A stretch of DNA of 64,000 nucleotides from Zygnema cylindricum (Eukaryota; Streptophyta; Zygnematophyceae; Zygnematales; Zygnemataceae). The stretch spans positions 135,007-199,006 of the forward strand of contig JBBHKE010003248.1 of assembly GCA_037447655.1 (NCBI GenBank), given 5' to 3'. Under the pieces are notes generated by a model. It was given only the letters and a program-made list of their open reading frames with translations, was not told the origin of the DNA and did not search any database. The translations under genes were made by a program, and so were the position numbers. Positions 46,362 through 56,441 of this stretch are shown in pieces. Position 1 is the first letter of the stretch. Every line of letters starts with the position of its first letter.

Positions 46362-46376
46362 GGTTATGGGCCCACC
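46362..46376 (+). other. Half-tRNA primer-binding site of element A2
   Basis: GGTTATGGGCCCACC directly follows the LTR. It is the exact complement of the anticodon arm of plant initiator tRNA-Met (GGTGGGCCCATAACC), as for Drosophila copia, which primes from a cleaved tRNA half (known). The equivalent site is GGTTATGGCCCACC at 58598 and GGTTATTCGCCCACC on the minus strand near 53484. Confidence 0.8.
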
Positions 46377-47480
46377 CTCTAGGATGCCTATCTTCAATGG
46401 ATCAGAGTTTATCTATTGGGAAGCCATGATGACAAGGGCTTTGTGTGAAAACGATACTGGGGTATTATTAGTGGACAAGTAAAACGTCCACCTGAAGGAA
46501 CCCCACCAAGGTTTGGTGGAATATGTTTTTATGTAGCAACATCTGCAGCAACAGAGAAGGTAGATGATGGGGACAGCAGTGTGTCCGAAAAGGGGAAAGA
46601 AAAAGAGATACCTCTTACGCTTATTGCTTCTATTCCCACAACACCCGGAGCGGCAATCGTGAAGATCGTGGAGAGCGACACTCAAATGTGGGAAGACACC
46701 AACATGGCTGCCAAGTACTTCATTCTGAGACACCTCACTCAAGATTTGGCAACTCCCCATCTTCACGTTTACAAGGCCGAGGAGTTGTGGGTGAGTTTGA
46801 TAAAGATCTATAAAGGTGGTACGATCCAAGAGCTCTAGTTGGCAGAGCAAAAGTTGGGAAATTATACTTACAAAGTGGGAAAGATATTACACTGCTGTAA
46901 TGATCTTTCTTGTTTGTATATGGAGATGGAGAGTGTCGGATGGACAATTACAATGAAAATGAAAGTTAACACTCTCATCATAAAGTTACACGACGAGTAT
47001 GAGAACATAGTGTATCGAGTACAGGAAATGACTAATAGTTCATGGAAGTGGAATATAGTGGTCCGCATGATACTTGTGCAGGAGAACACGATTCAGATCA
47101 AGAGAGGAGGAAAGAGCGTTCAAGCTCTAGCCGCCGGAGGGGACTGGTGGAGAGAAGACCCGAGAAAACCATACAAAGGAGAAAAAGTTAAGGCAGGAGG
47201 ACCAAGGCCCCCAAAAGACCTTTGTCATTTTTGCAAAAAGGCGGGACACTTTTTCGCGGATTATGTCAAGCTGTCGATAATGAGGATCCAAGAGAATTGT
47301 GGAGGGGGTTCTTTCAGAGGGAAGAAAAAATCACTTCTGGTCACAAAAGTGACAGGAGAAACCGAGGACGACTCCTCTGAGGAGGATGGGGAGCTTCTAC
47401 TTGACGAGAGTTTGGAGGAGAAGGAGATCCGTCAGAGACAAAATTGTGCCTTTAGAAAAATTTGGGAAGCTCCATAACAA
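46377..47480 (+). pseudogene. Copia element A2 gag
   Basis: Translation from the LTR ATG is broken by a stop inside the LTR end. Downstream: PIFNGSEFIYWEAMMTRALC, the acidic/lysine stretch KGKEKEIPLT, DTQMWEDTNMAAKYFILRHL, ATPHLHVYKAEELWVSLIKI, a TAG stop (46837-46839) after GGTIQEL, then CNDLSCLYMEMESVGWTITM, NTLIIKLHDEYENIVYRVQ and ILVQENTIQIKRGGKSVQAL. The zinc knuckle CHFCKKAGHFFADYVK has Tyr in place of the last Cys. An acidic tail follows. This is the capsid/nucleocapsid part of the polyprotein. At least two stops and a probable frameshift are present. Confidence 0.85.
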
Positions 47481-48018
47481 GGATGGATCATCGACTCAGG
47501 TGTATCCCTGCATATGTGTCCTGACAAGGACCTCTTACTAACCTAAGGAAAATCCTTACTGTAGAAATATAGTATAGGGATAGGAGAGTGGTTACTACAG
47601 ATCTCTAGTGTGATCAGTAGATTTGAAAGTCTTAGTAGAGGGTATGACTTCTATACTCATTTTCTCAGATGTGCTCTATGTTCCTCAACTGAGTAAAAAT
47701 CTTGTCTCTACATCTGTGTTAGATGACAAAGAGTTTGATACCTTCACTAGAAACGGAGTCTCTCTTGCTAAGTATGGGGATGAAGTTTACTTCACTGCAG
47801 ATAAGGGTAGCCAAAGAATGTTTAGGCTTAACTTGAGTAATGAAAAGAGAAATGCTTATTATGTTGGTGTCCCAAAGTTGATGATTTGGCATAAGGTGTT
47901 GTGGAATGTGCACTTTGATAGGTTGAGGGAAATGAAGAAGCTTGGTGTAGTAGAAGGCATCCAGTTCAGTGATAATGAAATGGTGGATGATTGTAGTGGC
48001 TGTGCCGAAGGTAAGGTG
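47481..48018 (+). pseudogene. Copia element A2 protease and GAG-pre-integrase region
   Basis: After a TAA (47476-47478) comes WIIDSGVSLHMCPDKDLLL, the aspartic protease site with DSG kept and the following Ala changed to Val. Then LIFSDVLYVPQLSKNLVSTS, DKGSQRMFRLNLSNEKR and MIWHKVLWNVHFDRLREMKK, the HxxLGH-like pre-integrase motif altered to HKVLWNVH. It ends DDCSGCAEGKV at a stop (48018-48020), where a family C LTR fragment begins. Frame changes are present near 47520-47620. Confidence 0.8.
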
Positions 48019-48373
48019 TGATACTCTTATGAATCTCGTCCGTTGACTAGATTCATATTAATCGCAGCTGCGTTGTCCCGTACCGGATCACATTTATATC
48101 ACCCGCGGCTGCGGTGTCCTGCACCAAATCATATCCAAGATAGAAGCAGCTGCGTTGTCTGTACGGATCTTATCCAAAGTGACCGCAGCTGCGTTTGTCC
48201 TGTCAGTATCGCAGCTTCGCTGCTGCGCTGCTCTGCTGCTGCGTTGCTGCGAACCTCTGCTGCTGCGCTGCTGCGCAGCTCTGCTGTATAGCAGCTGCGC
48301 TGCTGTTCCGTATAGCAGCTACGCTGCTGTCTGTATAGTTGCTGCGCTGCTGCGCTGCTCTGAGATTGAGAGC
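48019..48373 (+). repeat. Family C LTR fragment replacing the integrase core
   Basis: Contains cttatgaatctcgtccgttg and spaced gcagctgcg motifs, as in family C LTRs (6960-7160 and 59100-59280, inverted), then a run of gctgctgcgctgctctgctg units (48209-48360). It lies between integrase codons but about 300 bp of integrase core are missing, so it is a replacement, not a clean insertion. Frames such as AALLLRCC repeats are shadows. Confidence 0.7.
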
Positions 48374-49111
48374 TTTCGAAAAGACAACATTCAACACCAG
48401 AAAATTGTACAATATAATCAAGAACAAAATGGGGTAGGTGAGAGGTTAAACCGAACACTAGGAGATTGTGTATGTAGTATGTTGGATGACATGAAAATAG
48501 GAAAGAGATTTTGGGCAGAAGCCATAAACCGTGCCAACTACATTAAGAATAGAGTCCTTACCTCAGCTGTCAAAGGTATGACACCTTATAAGAGATGGGT
48601 TGGAAGGAAACCGGATGTCTCTCACCTTAAAGTATTCGGTAGCCAAGTTTACAGTCTAGATACGGATAAGAAAAACTAGAAACTTGATGCTAAGGGAAAA
48701 CCTGTTTATTTTGTGGGATATGATGAGGATGTCAAGGGATATAGAGTCTACGACTTAGCAAAGCAAGATATCATTCTGGTCAAACATCTAGTTGTCATGG
48801 ATGAAGGAAAGTCAATTGACCCCTTTAAATATACGAAGAAGATAAGAATCAGGTTTGAGTCCGAAAGTGAGAAGAACTCTGTTTTTCACGAAAAAGACAT
48901 GAGTGATACAGTGATTGCAGATTCAAGGGAGATCCAAGATACACGAGAATTACCAGATACCTCACATATTTCCTATGGACTTCGAGGAGACCGAAGAGGA
49001 GGAACCAGAATCATCTTCCATGGATAGGGGAGGGAATGAGACAGTAAGGAGAAACATAAGACTTCCCTCTATTCCAGCGTTAAAGTTTGAAGGGGGAGAA
49101 CGAGCATCAAA
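48374..49111 (+). pseudogene. Copia element A2 integrase C-terminal part and linker
   Basis: FRKDNIQHQKIVQYNQEQNG and VGERLNRTLGDCVCSMLDDM hold the end of the D-D-E core (Glu in GVGERLNR). KRFWAEAINRANYIKNRVLT, VGRKPDVSHLKVFGSQVYSL and YDEDVKGYRVYDLAKQDIIL follow, then a proline/acid-rich linker with RNIRLPSIPALKFEGGERAS. A TAG lies at 48678. The two catalytic Asp residues are gone with the replaced segment, so integration by this copy is not possible. Confidence 0.85.
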
Positions 49112-50158
49112 ATGATACAAGAGAAACAGGTTGCTCACAAGGTAACTAAGCTATCTCATCCTGATGAGCCTCAGTCATACTTGGAGGCAGTAAACAACCT
49201 AGAAAAAGACAGATGGATTAGAGCCATAAATGATGAGATGACTTTGATTTTGGAAGCAAATACTTGGGAACTAGCGGATTGTCCCCCAGACAGAGGCTGT
49301 AAATGTGTATTGAAGCTAAAATTGAACCTAGAGAATACCATTGAAAGATATAAGGCTCGGTTGGTAGCAAAGAGGTTCACCCAAAAGGAGGGGATTGACT
49401 TTGAGGAGACATTTGCTCTAGCTTTTTGGTTCCCATCAGTAAGGATTATCCTAAGGATTCTCCTAAGGATTCACCTCAGTCTGGCAACTGCAGAAGACAT
49501 GGAAATCCATCAGATGGATATTAAGACGGCCTTCACCAATGGTGAGTTAGAGGAAGAAATCTTCATGCGGCAACCAGACGGGTTTGTGGAGGCAGGGGAA
49601 GAGAGCAAAGTATGCAGGCTCATAAAGTCCTTATATGGACTTAATCAGGCTCCACGATAGTGGAATAAGAAACTAGATGAGTTTCTCACTAGTTTGGGAT
49701 ATATCAAGATCAGCTCAAACCATTCTATCTTTATGTTTGAAGATGAGGATGGTGTGATCTTTATTGCAATTTATGTGGATGATTTGTTGGTGTTAAATAA
49801 GTATTTGGAAAAGATCAATAGGTTAAAAAAAGATCTTAGAAGCAGATTTGACATGAAAGATTTAGGGGAGGCAAGGTATATTTTTGGAATTCAAATGGAA
49901 AGAGATAGGGGGAAAAGGATCATTAGACTCATTCAGAAAGAATCAATAGGTAATATGCTTGAGAAATTCCAGATGGAGAAAGCAAACATTTGTACCACTC
50001 CCATGGACTTGAAGAAAGTAAGTCATGGGAGTGAAGGAGGAGTGATAATCTTAGATGATCAGATGAGTCCAAAAGAGAGAGAATTTATGAAGTCTATTCT
50101 TTATAGACAGGTCGTAGGAAGTTTGATATACTTTATGAACCGTACAATGCCTGCTTAG
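49112..50158 (+). pseudogene. Copia element A2 reverse transcriptase
   Basis: Blocks in order: SHPDEPQSYLEAVNNLEKDR, ANTWELADCPPDRGCKCVLK, RYKARLVAKRFTQKEGIDFE, then EDMEIHQMDIKTAFTNGELE (first catalytic Asp) and SKVCRLIKSLYGLNQAPR, a TAG stop (49658-49660) where Gln is expected before WNKKLDEF. The second frame has VIFIAIYVDDLLVLNKYLEK (YVDD intact) and GIQMERDRGKRIIRLIQKES. A small direct duplication (ggattctcctaaggattc, about 49450) inserts RILRI next to the active-site region. Otherwise one of the best-preserved RTs in the window. Confidence 0.9.
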
Positions 50159-50769
50159 CAGTAGCAGTAGAAGTCTTCAGTAGGTGTCTTAACGATCCTA
50201 AAAAGAGAGATTGGGAGGCAGCCAAGAAAGTCATGAGATATCTGGTCGGAACCAGAGAGTTATAATTGCATTTGGGAGGGGAGCACACTGATATCACTAC
50301 TTAGAGTGATGCAAGTTATCGGGATGCACCTATGAGAAGATGCAGTTCTGGGTATGCGTTGTATGTGGGGGAAGGTGCTTGTTGTTGGGGCACCAAGAAA
50401 CTAAAGGTGGTTGCTCAGTCTACTATGGAGGCTCAGTATATGGCCTCTTGTTCTGTTGTGAAAGAATTGATGCGGGTCAAGTCATTGCTGCAAAAACTGG
50501 CGTATATGAAGGAGGGAGTGCATGAAGTCTTTTGTGATAATCAAGCTGCAAATTCAATTGCAGCGAATCCAAAACATCATTTCAAAGCTAAACATATGGA
50601 CATAAGATTAGGCTTCGTAAGAGAAAAAGTTGAAAATAAAACTTTTAATCTTATGTATAGACCTGAAGAAGAAATGGTGGCTGACATGATGACCAAACCT
50701 GTGCCCTCTCCCAAATTAAAATATTGTAGCGAAAAATGCGGGTTGAAAGAAAAATTAAAAATGTACTAG
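50159..50769 (+). pseudogene. Copia element A2 RNase H and polyprotein end
   Basis: Starts after stop codons with VFSRCLNDPKKRDWEAAKKV; a TAA interrupts TREL.LHLGG, and a TAG replaces Trp in ITT.SDASYRDAPMRR. From 50332 it is open: SSGYALYVGEGACCWGTKKL, AQSTMEAQYMASCSVVKELM, VFCDNQAANSIAANPKHHF, KHMDIRLGFVREKVENKTFN, ending KCGLKEKLKMY and the stop at 50767-50769. RNase H removes tRNA and genomic RNA during reverse transcription in intact elements; here the frame is interrupted. Confidence 0.88.
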
Positions 50770-51149
50770 AAAATAAGGGAGTGTTGAAAATAACTAAAAA
50801 GGATTTAATATAAGTATTTTTTAGGTCTAAATATATAAATAGAAAAGAGAGCGAAAGCAGTCAGCCTCCACCTATCTCTCTCCATCCCCCATACTTGTTG
50901 TAGTCATTGAAGGAAAGAGAGAGAGAGTAGTGGAGCCATGGCTGCCTCAGCTTCACCTGTGCATTACAAAAGTGACCTAAGTCACCCTCAACAAAAGGTT
51001 GAGTCCGGCAAGACTCGAACCTTCGACCGGTATAGCATGGCGTAGCCATTCGCTCTAACCAGTCTGTCGTAGAAGTTCGCTAAAGTATATAGGGTTTGAT
51101 AAATATTTAAACAGTGTCATAGTAGCTATTCCGATCGACGAAAATACAA
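50770..51149 (+). repeat. Polypurine tract and truncated 3' LTR of element A2
   Basis: The polypurine tract aaaataagggag (50770-50781) primes plus-strand synthesis in this class. The LTR starts TGTTGAAAATAACTAAAAAG at 50782 and matches 45347 onward through the antisense tRNA-like module (50990-51070), but is cut at about 51149 by minus-strand copia sequence. The missing two thirds mean that A2's right boundary and target duplication are lost. Confidence 0.85.
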
Positions 51150-52610
51150 ACATATCTTTTCTTTTTAGATCGTAAACTCTATATCCTTTAACATCCCCAT
51201 CATATCCTAATAAGTATCCCGGTTTTCCTTTAGGATCTAGCTTAGACTGAATACTTGACTGCCGAAAACCTTTAAGTGAGATATGTCTGGTTTTGGCCGG
51301 TCGATCTCTAATAAGGTGTTTAATCTTTTATAGCTGAGGTAAGAACTCTATTTTTGAGGTAATTAGCACAGTTCATTGCTTTTGCCCAAAACCTTTTTCC
51401 TATCTTATTATCCGACAACATACTTCTAGCACTATTACTTAGTGTCCTATTTAATTTTGTAGCTACCCCATTCTGTTTCGGGTTTTTTTGGAACTGTCTT
51501 TTGGTGTTCAACTCCATCTTCCCTCAGAAAATCCTCAAACTGGTTAGAAGTGTACTCTTCACCATTGTCACTCCTTACTCTCTTAATTTGAGTTTCATAG
51601 AGTTTTTCGCTCCATGCTTTATAATGTCTAAAATAATCCTGAGCTTGTGACTTGTTTTTCAAAATATACACCCTAGAATACCGAGACCAATCATATGTGA
51701 TAGTCATCATAAATCTCTTCCCCCCCGGTGAGAGCACTTTGGCCGGTCCCCAAATATCTGTATGTACTAAATCTAATTTTTTTTCTCCCTTATAGGTGGG
51801 TGTTTTGGGAAAGGGAAATATGTGTGCTTTTCATTGAGCACATCCACTACAATCACTTAAATTCTCACTCTCACCGAAGTGAATCCCTTCCACCACTCCC
51901 ATTTTTTTCATCTCTTTTAGCTTATCTTGATTCACATGCCCAAGCCTCTTATGCCACATCATTATATCATGAAGACTAGCATAATAAAGTTTCTTCTTTT
52001 CATTGCTTAAAATCAGCCTAAACATCCCTTGGCTACCTTTTTCAGCAGTGAAATAGATTTCCTCCTCAAAACTAGCAGTAAAGACTCCTTTCCTAGTGAT
52101 AGTATCAAAACCCTTATCATCTAATACAGACGTAGAGATGAGGTTTTTATTCAGCTCCGGAATAAACAATTCATCGGAGAATGTAACTATAGATGTCTTT
52201 CCTTCTACTAACACTTTTAGATCTAGTGATCATACAAGAGTAGTAGTGAGTATCCTCCCATCCCTGTACTCAATCTCTACGGTGGGAATCTTTCTTATAT
52301 TACTGAACAGGAGTTTGTCCTTACACATGTGCATAGAGGCACCTGAATCTACAATCCAGCCTGCTTTACCTTTCAATCCACCGAAAGCACATTTCTGCTT
52401 TTGTGGAATTTCTACCTCGTTTGTCGCTTCCAACTCCTCATCCAATAGGAGGTTTTCGTCCTCGTCTTTGGATTCCACCTCATGTACCTTTGTCACAAGG
52501 GCCTTTTTCTTTCCTCTCGGGGTTCCACTGGTATGCCCCTCCTTTAACCGAAGCTCGGTTAGCTTAGTGTACTCCGCCATATAGTGCTCTGGTTTCTTAC
52601 AAAATGACAT
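51150..52610 (-). pseudogene. Copia family A protease-integrase region, minus strand
   Basis: On the minus strand: protease (52610-52230) with the unaltered site AGWIVDSGASMHMCKDKLLF, LFIPELNKNLISTSVLDDKG, the pre-integrase MMWHKRLGHVNQDKLKEMKK and DCSGCAQ (52214-51831), then after a frameshift integrase (51737-51447) with MMTITYDWSRYSRVYILKNK and RVRSDNGEEYTSNQFEDFLR (second Asp). The NPEQNG block is garbled to KKPETEWGS by frame loss. It ends with KRFWAKAMNCANYLKNRVLT and YDGDVKGYRVYDL-like text at 51150. RT and RNase H are missing. Confidence 0.85.
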
Positions 52611-53484
52611 AAACCCTTAGGAGCCCTTGGTCCGAACTCATCGGTCTGATTTTTCTGCTCCCCCCCTCCGTAATTTTCGACTAGTCTCCGAGAATCCTTT
52701 GTCCTCCAATAAGTCTCAGCTGCCAAGGCTTGCCCTCTCTTTCCTCCCCTTCGGATCTCAATTGTATTCTCCCGAACGAGAATCATTCCTACCACTGAGT
52801 TCCATATCCACCTTGAGTCCGGCAAGTCCTGCACATGGTTGACTATGTTCTCGAACTCATCGAGTAACTTCCTCAGTAGATAGTTAACCTTTTCATTTTC
52901 ACTAAAATATTTTCCAGCACTCTCTAGCTCCATGAAAAGTGTAGCAAGCTCATTGCAAAAATCCAACATCTTCCCCCCTTTGTTTACATACTTGTTAACT
53001 TTCTGATCAACCAACTGTTGTTGCTGAATTGTACCACTTCGGTACATCTCTATGAGAGCCATCCAAAGATCGGATGCCCTTTCTACCTGCAAATGAGGAC
53101 ATGCAAGTCCTTGAGTAAGATGTCGGAGGATGAAGTGCTTTCTTGCCATATTGTTGAAGTCCCAGGTATTAGTATCATTCTCCTCGTTCCTCGGAATAGG
53201 TGACATGAATGCCGAACCAGTTGCTATTGGTGTGGTACTCCTTCTTCTTTTCTTTGTCCACCACCTTTCCTTCTTTTGTCTCCTCCGTTGAAGATGGATC
53301 TACATCTCTAGTGAATCTACCTCCTGTAAACCCTGAAGGTATCATAGAACTAGATCGACGCCTCACCCGTCCACTCACTATTCTCCAAAATCGTTTCTCA
53401 CATAGAGCTCTTGTCATCATACTTTCCCAGTATATGAAGCCACCTCCATTGAATATGGGCACCCTAGATGGTGGGCGAATAACC
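52559..53484 (-). pseudogene. Copia family A gag, minus strand (best preserved copy)
   Basis: On the minus strand, the frame from the LTR ATG (53504) reads MEVSELQVIRPPSRVPIFNG and continues GGGFIYWESMMTRALCEKRF, IVSGRVRRRSSSMIPSGFTG and KKKEYHTNSN. After a frame overlap (53206-53175) it has MSPIPRNEENDTNTWDFNNM, ARKHFILRHLTQGLACPHLQ, MLDFCNELATLFMELESAGK, YLLRKLLDEFENIVNHVQDL and ILVRENTIEIRRGGKRGQAL. The knuckle is frame-shifted (CHFVRNQ) and its last Cys is Tyr (EHYMAEYTKL). The reading across LTR end and primer site is open here, a key observation. One or two frameshifts are present. Confidence 0.88.
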
Positions 53485-54491
53485 TGCAACTCTGAGACCT
53501 CCATAAGTCCTCAGAATTGGTAGCTCACACAAAGCCTCTAGGATAACCTTGACCCCTTTGTCTTTCAGCACGAATAACTGCCACCTTGGCAAACAAAAAC
53601 TTTGACCACCTGCACTTTTGTGAAGGCAACATTCCCCTGAGTCGATAGCAAAAAGAATCTCTGAATTTGCTCCCCTGAGCCGTTAGTTATGGAGGGTCAA
53701 AGTTGACCTTTTGTACTGAGGCTCTCTGGGAGAGAGGGTCCTATCTACCAATTTTTTCTAAGTCCTATCTCTCTCTAAAACTCTATCCGCTGACGTACGG
53801 CACCAATCATATTACTGTACCGTACAGAAAGGTATAGTTGTCAATGTACTTTATGTACGAACATTGTATGACATGACCAAAATGTCGACACGTGTCATTT
53901 CTGGATTCGTTTCTGTAATCCCAAGAGATGCCAAAATCCAATTTCGTGGTGCCACATGTCATCCGATGTCGCGGCGACCATAAACAACCGAAATCTTCTT
54001 CCGCGATCTCGACATTTTTCTGGCCGTCCGATTGAATGCCGATTTCAATCATAACCGTCATAAATATTTACGATGTATTTGTTTTGCTATCGAAACAAAT
54101 GCGCGGTACTTATTTATTCTCCGTACTCATAATTCGTACTTTTAATAACTGGCTCTATGTATTCGTATATAGTTGCCGTTAAATGAATTAGCCTATATGT
54201 TAACGTTTATATATTTATTAAACCCTATATCGTCTACCACTGATCCTATCCGTAGGTACCAGGATCAAATCGTGTAACCGACAATTCTCCTTTTAGTAAA
54301 TAAACTATTTTACTACCCCGTAAATCTCTAGATAGCATAGGTAGCCATGACACTAGCTTCCTCTCCAACTTCTCAGTGACTGCAACAAGTGTGGGAGTTG
54401 GAGAGAGAAGTTAAAGACAGACTGCTTAGGCTTCTTTTTCTGCACTTTATTGTAATCATAGAAAATACTAAAAAAACCATCAATTTCTACA
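53485..54491 (-). repeat. Copia family A 5' LTR, minus strand
   Basis: On the minus strand it starts TGTAGAAATTGATGG at 54491 and ends GGTCTCAGAGTTGCA at 53485, with ATGGAG 20 bp before the end (53504). It has the GTAC cluster (53790-53880) and a weak tRNA-like module (about 54230-54290). It resembles the LTR at 12548-13594 most, so there are at least two LTR subgroups (TGTTGAAA and TGTAGAAA/TGTATAAA starts). Confidence 0.85.
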
Positions 54492-55024
54492 GCGCACATC
54501 GTCGCCGAGATCCCGGAATGGTCACTTTGGCATTTTGTGACGTAGCATGACTTGGCACCACGTGGAGAGATAACATTCGGTCGCGGGAATTCCGAGGAAC
54601 GTACGGAGAAAAGTGAAAAGTGGACACGCATCTGCTTAATGGCCTTGTCGTACAAAGGGCGTACAAAGGTACATCGGCAGTAGTACTTTCTTTTATTGTA
54701 TAGTGTTCTAATTTGTTCGTACAGTTAGTAGATAAGGGTTGTGAGAGGGAGCTAGGACTTAGAAAAATTTGGTAGATGGTTTTCTCTCTCTTTGAGAGTT
54801 TGTATATATTGGCATCTTTGCCACCATATAACTAATCGCGTGGTTGGGTGTTTTCAAAGATTTTTTTTTCCTACGGACTTAGGGGAGTCCACGCTGCACA
54901 TGGGTGTAATCCGATTGTTAACTTATTTGCTTGGGCAGCAGTGGTTGCCATTCAAAGTGGGTTAGTTAAAAATTATCTAGAGGCTTTCTGAATTTTGAAG
55001 CACAATGGAGGAAGCACAATTGCA
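54492..55024 (+). repeat. Copia family A LTR 3' half, plus strand
   Basis: Begins inside the LTR at gcacatcgtcgccgag, matching about 45832 onward of the A2 LTR very closely, and ends GGAAGCACAATTGCA at 55024 with ATGGAG kept. It abuts the start of an opposite LTR on its left and RNase H of a minus-strand element on its right. No primer site or gag follows, so it is an LTR remnant. Confidence 0.8.
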
Positions 55025-56441
55025 GCTCAATATTATATCCATATGCTTAGCCTTGAAATGATGTTTTAGATTGGCTACAATAGCAATGGCAGCCGGATTA
55101 TCACAGAAAACTTCATGCACTCCCTCGTTCATATACCCGAATTCTTGCAATAAGGACTTGACCTACATCAACTCTTTCACAGCAAAACAAGAGGCCATAT
55201 ACTCAGCCTCCATAGTAGTTGAGCAACCACCTTTTGTTGCTTACTGCTCCAACAGCAAGCACCTTCCCCCATAACAACACATACCTAGAAATGCAACTTC
55301 TCATAGGTGCATCCCCATAACTGGCATTACTCCAAGTAGTGATATCAGTGTGCTCCCCTCCCAAATAAAACCACAACCTTATGGTTCCTACCAGATATCT
55401 CATGACTCTCTTGGCTGCCTCCCAATCTCTCTTCATATGATCCTTAAGACTCCTACTGCTGCGGCAATGTTTGGCCTTGTACAGTTCATAAAGTAGATCA
55501 AACTTCCTACGACCTCTCTATAAGCAATAGACTTTATAAACTATTTCTCCTTTGGACTCATTTGATCATCTAAGATTATCACTCCTGTTTCTACACTCCT
55601 ATAACTTATTTTCTTCAAGTCCATAGGAGTGGTACAACTGTTTGCCTTTTCTAAATGTAACTTCTCAAGCATATTACCTATTGCTTCCTTTTGAGTAAGT
55701 CTGATAACCTTTTTCCCCCTTATCTCTCTTCATTTGGATTCCCAAAATATACCTTGCTTCCCTTAAATCCTTTATATCAAATTTGCTTCTAAGATATTTC
55801 TTTAACTTATTGATCTTTTCAAAAGACTTACTTAACACCAGCCGATCATCCACATAAATTGCAAAGAAAATCACACCATTCTCGTCTTCAAACATATAGA
55901 TAAAATGGTCATAGCTGATCCAGATATATCGTAAACCAGCAAAAAACTCATCTAGTTTTTTATTCCACTGTCGGGGAGACCGCTTCAGTCCATATAAAGA
56001 CTTTTTGAGCCTGCAGACTTTGCTCTCTTCTCCTTTCTCCACGAACCACTATGGTTGCCTCATGAAAATTTCTTCCTCTAACTCACCATTAAGAAAGGCA
56101 GTCTTAATATCCATCTGATGTATTTCCATGTCTTCTGTTGTTGCCAGACTTAGGAGAATCCTTAGTGATGGAAACCGAACAACTGGAACAAAAGTCTCCT
56201 CATAGTCAATCCCCTCCTTTTGGGTGAACCCTTTTGCTACGAATCGAGACTTATATCTCTCAATGGTATTATCTCGATTCTGTTTTAGTTTAAACACCCA
56301 TTTATAACCAATCGGTTTTCTGTCTGGAGGACAGTCCGCTAGTTCCCAAGTATTTGCTTCCATGATGGAGGCCATCTCATCATTTATGGCTCTAATCCAT
56401 TTGTCTTTCTCTAGACTATTCACTGCCTCCAAGTATGACAA
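55025..56441 (-). pseudogene. Copia family A reverse transcriptase and RNase H, minus strand
   Basis: On the minus strand RT runs 56441-55674: SYLEAVNSLEKDKWIRAIND, PIGYKWVFKLKQNRDNTIER, EDMEIHQMDIKTAFLNGELE, SKVCRLKKSLYGLKRSPRQW and IFFAIYVDDRLVLSKSFEKI (YVDD box followed by Arg instead of Leu). RNase H (about 55560-55025) has KRDWEAAKRVMRYLVGTIRL and TDITTWSNASYGDAPMRSC, where the first catalytic Asp is Asn, then broken text to CDNPAAIAIVA-like codons. The C-terminal end is replaced by an LTR remnant. Stops at 56048 and in RNase H. Confidence 0.88.

Noticed and set aside
48209-48360. Simple CTG trinucleotide expansion
   Set aside because: Units are irregular (gctgcg, gctct, gttgctgcg) and lie inside a family C LTR fragment; not a pure triplet repeat.
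45347-51149. A2 as an active, full-length copia element
   Set aside because: Stops in gag, RT and RNase H, integrase core replaced by a foreign LTR fragment, 3' LTR truncated.
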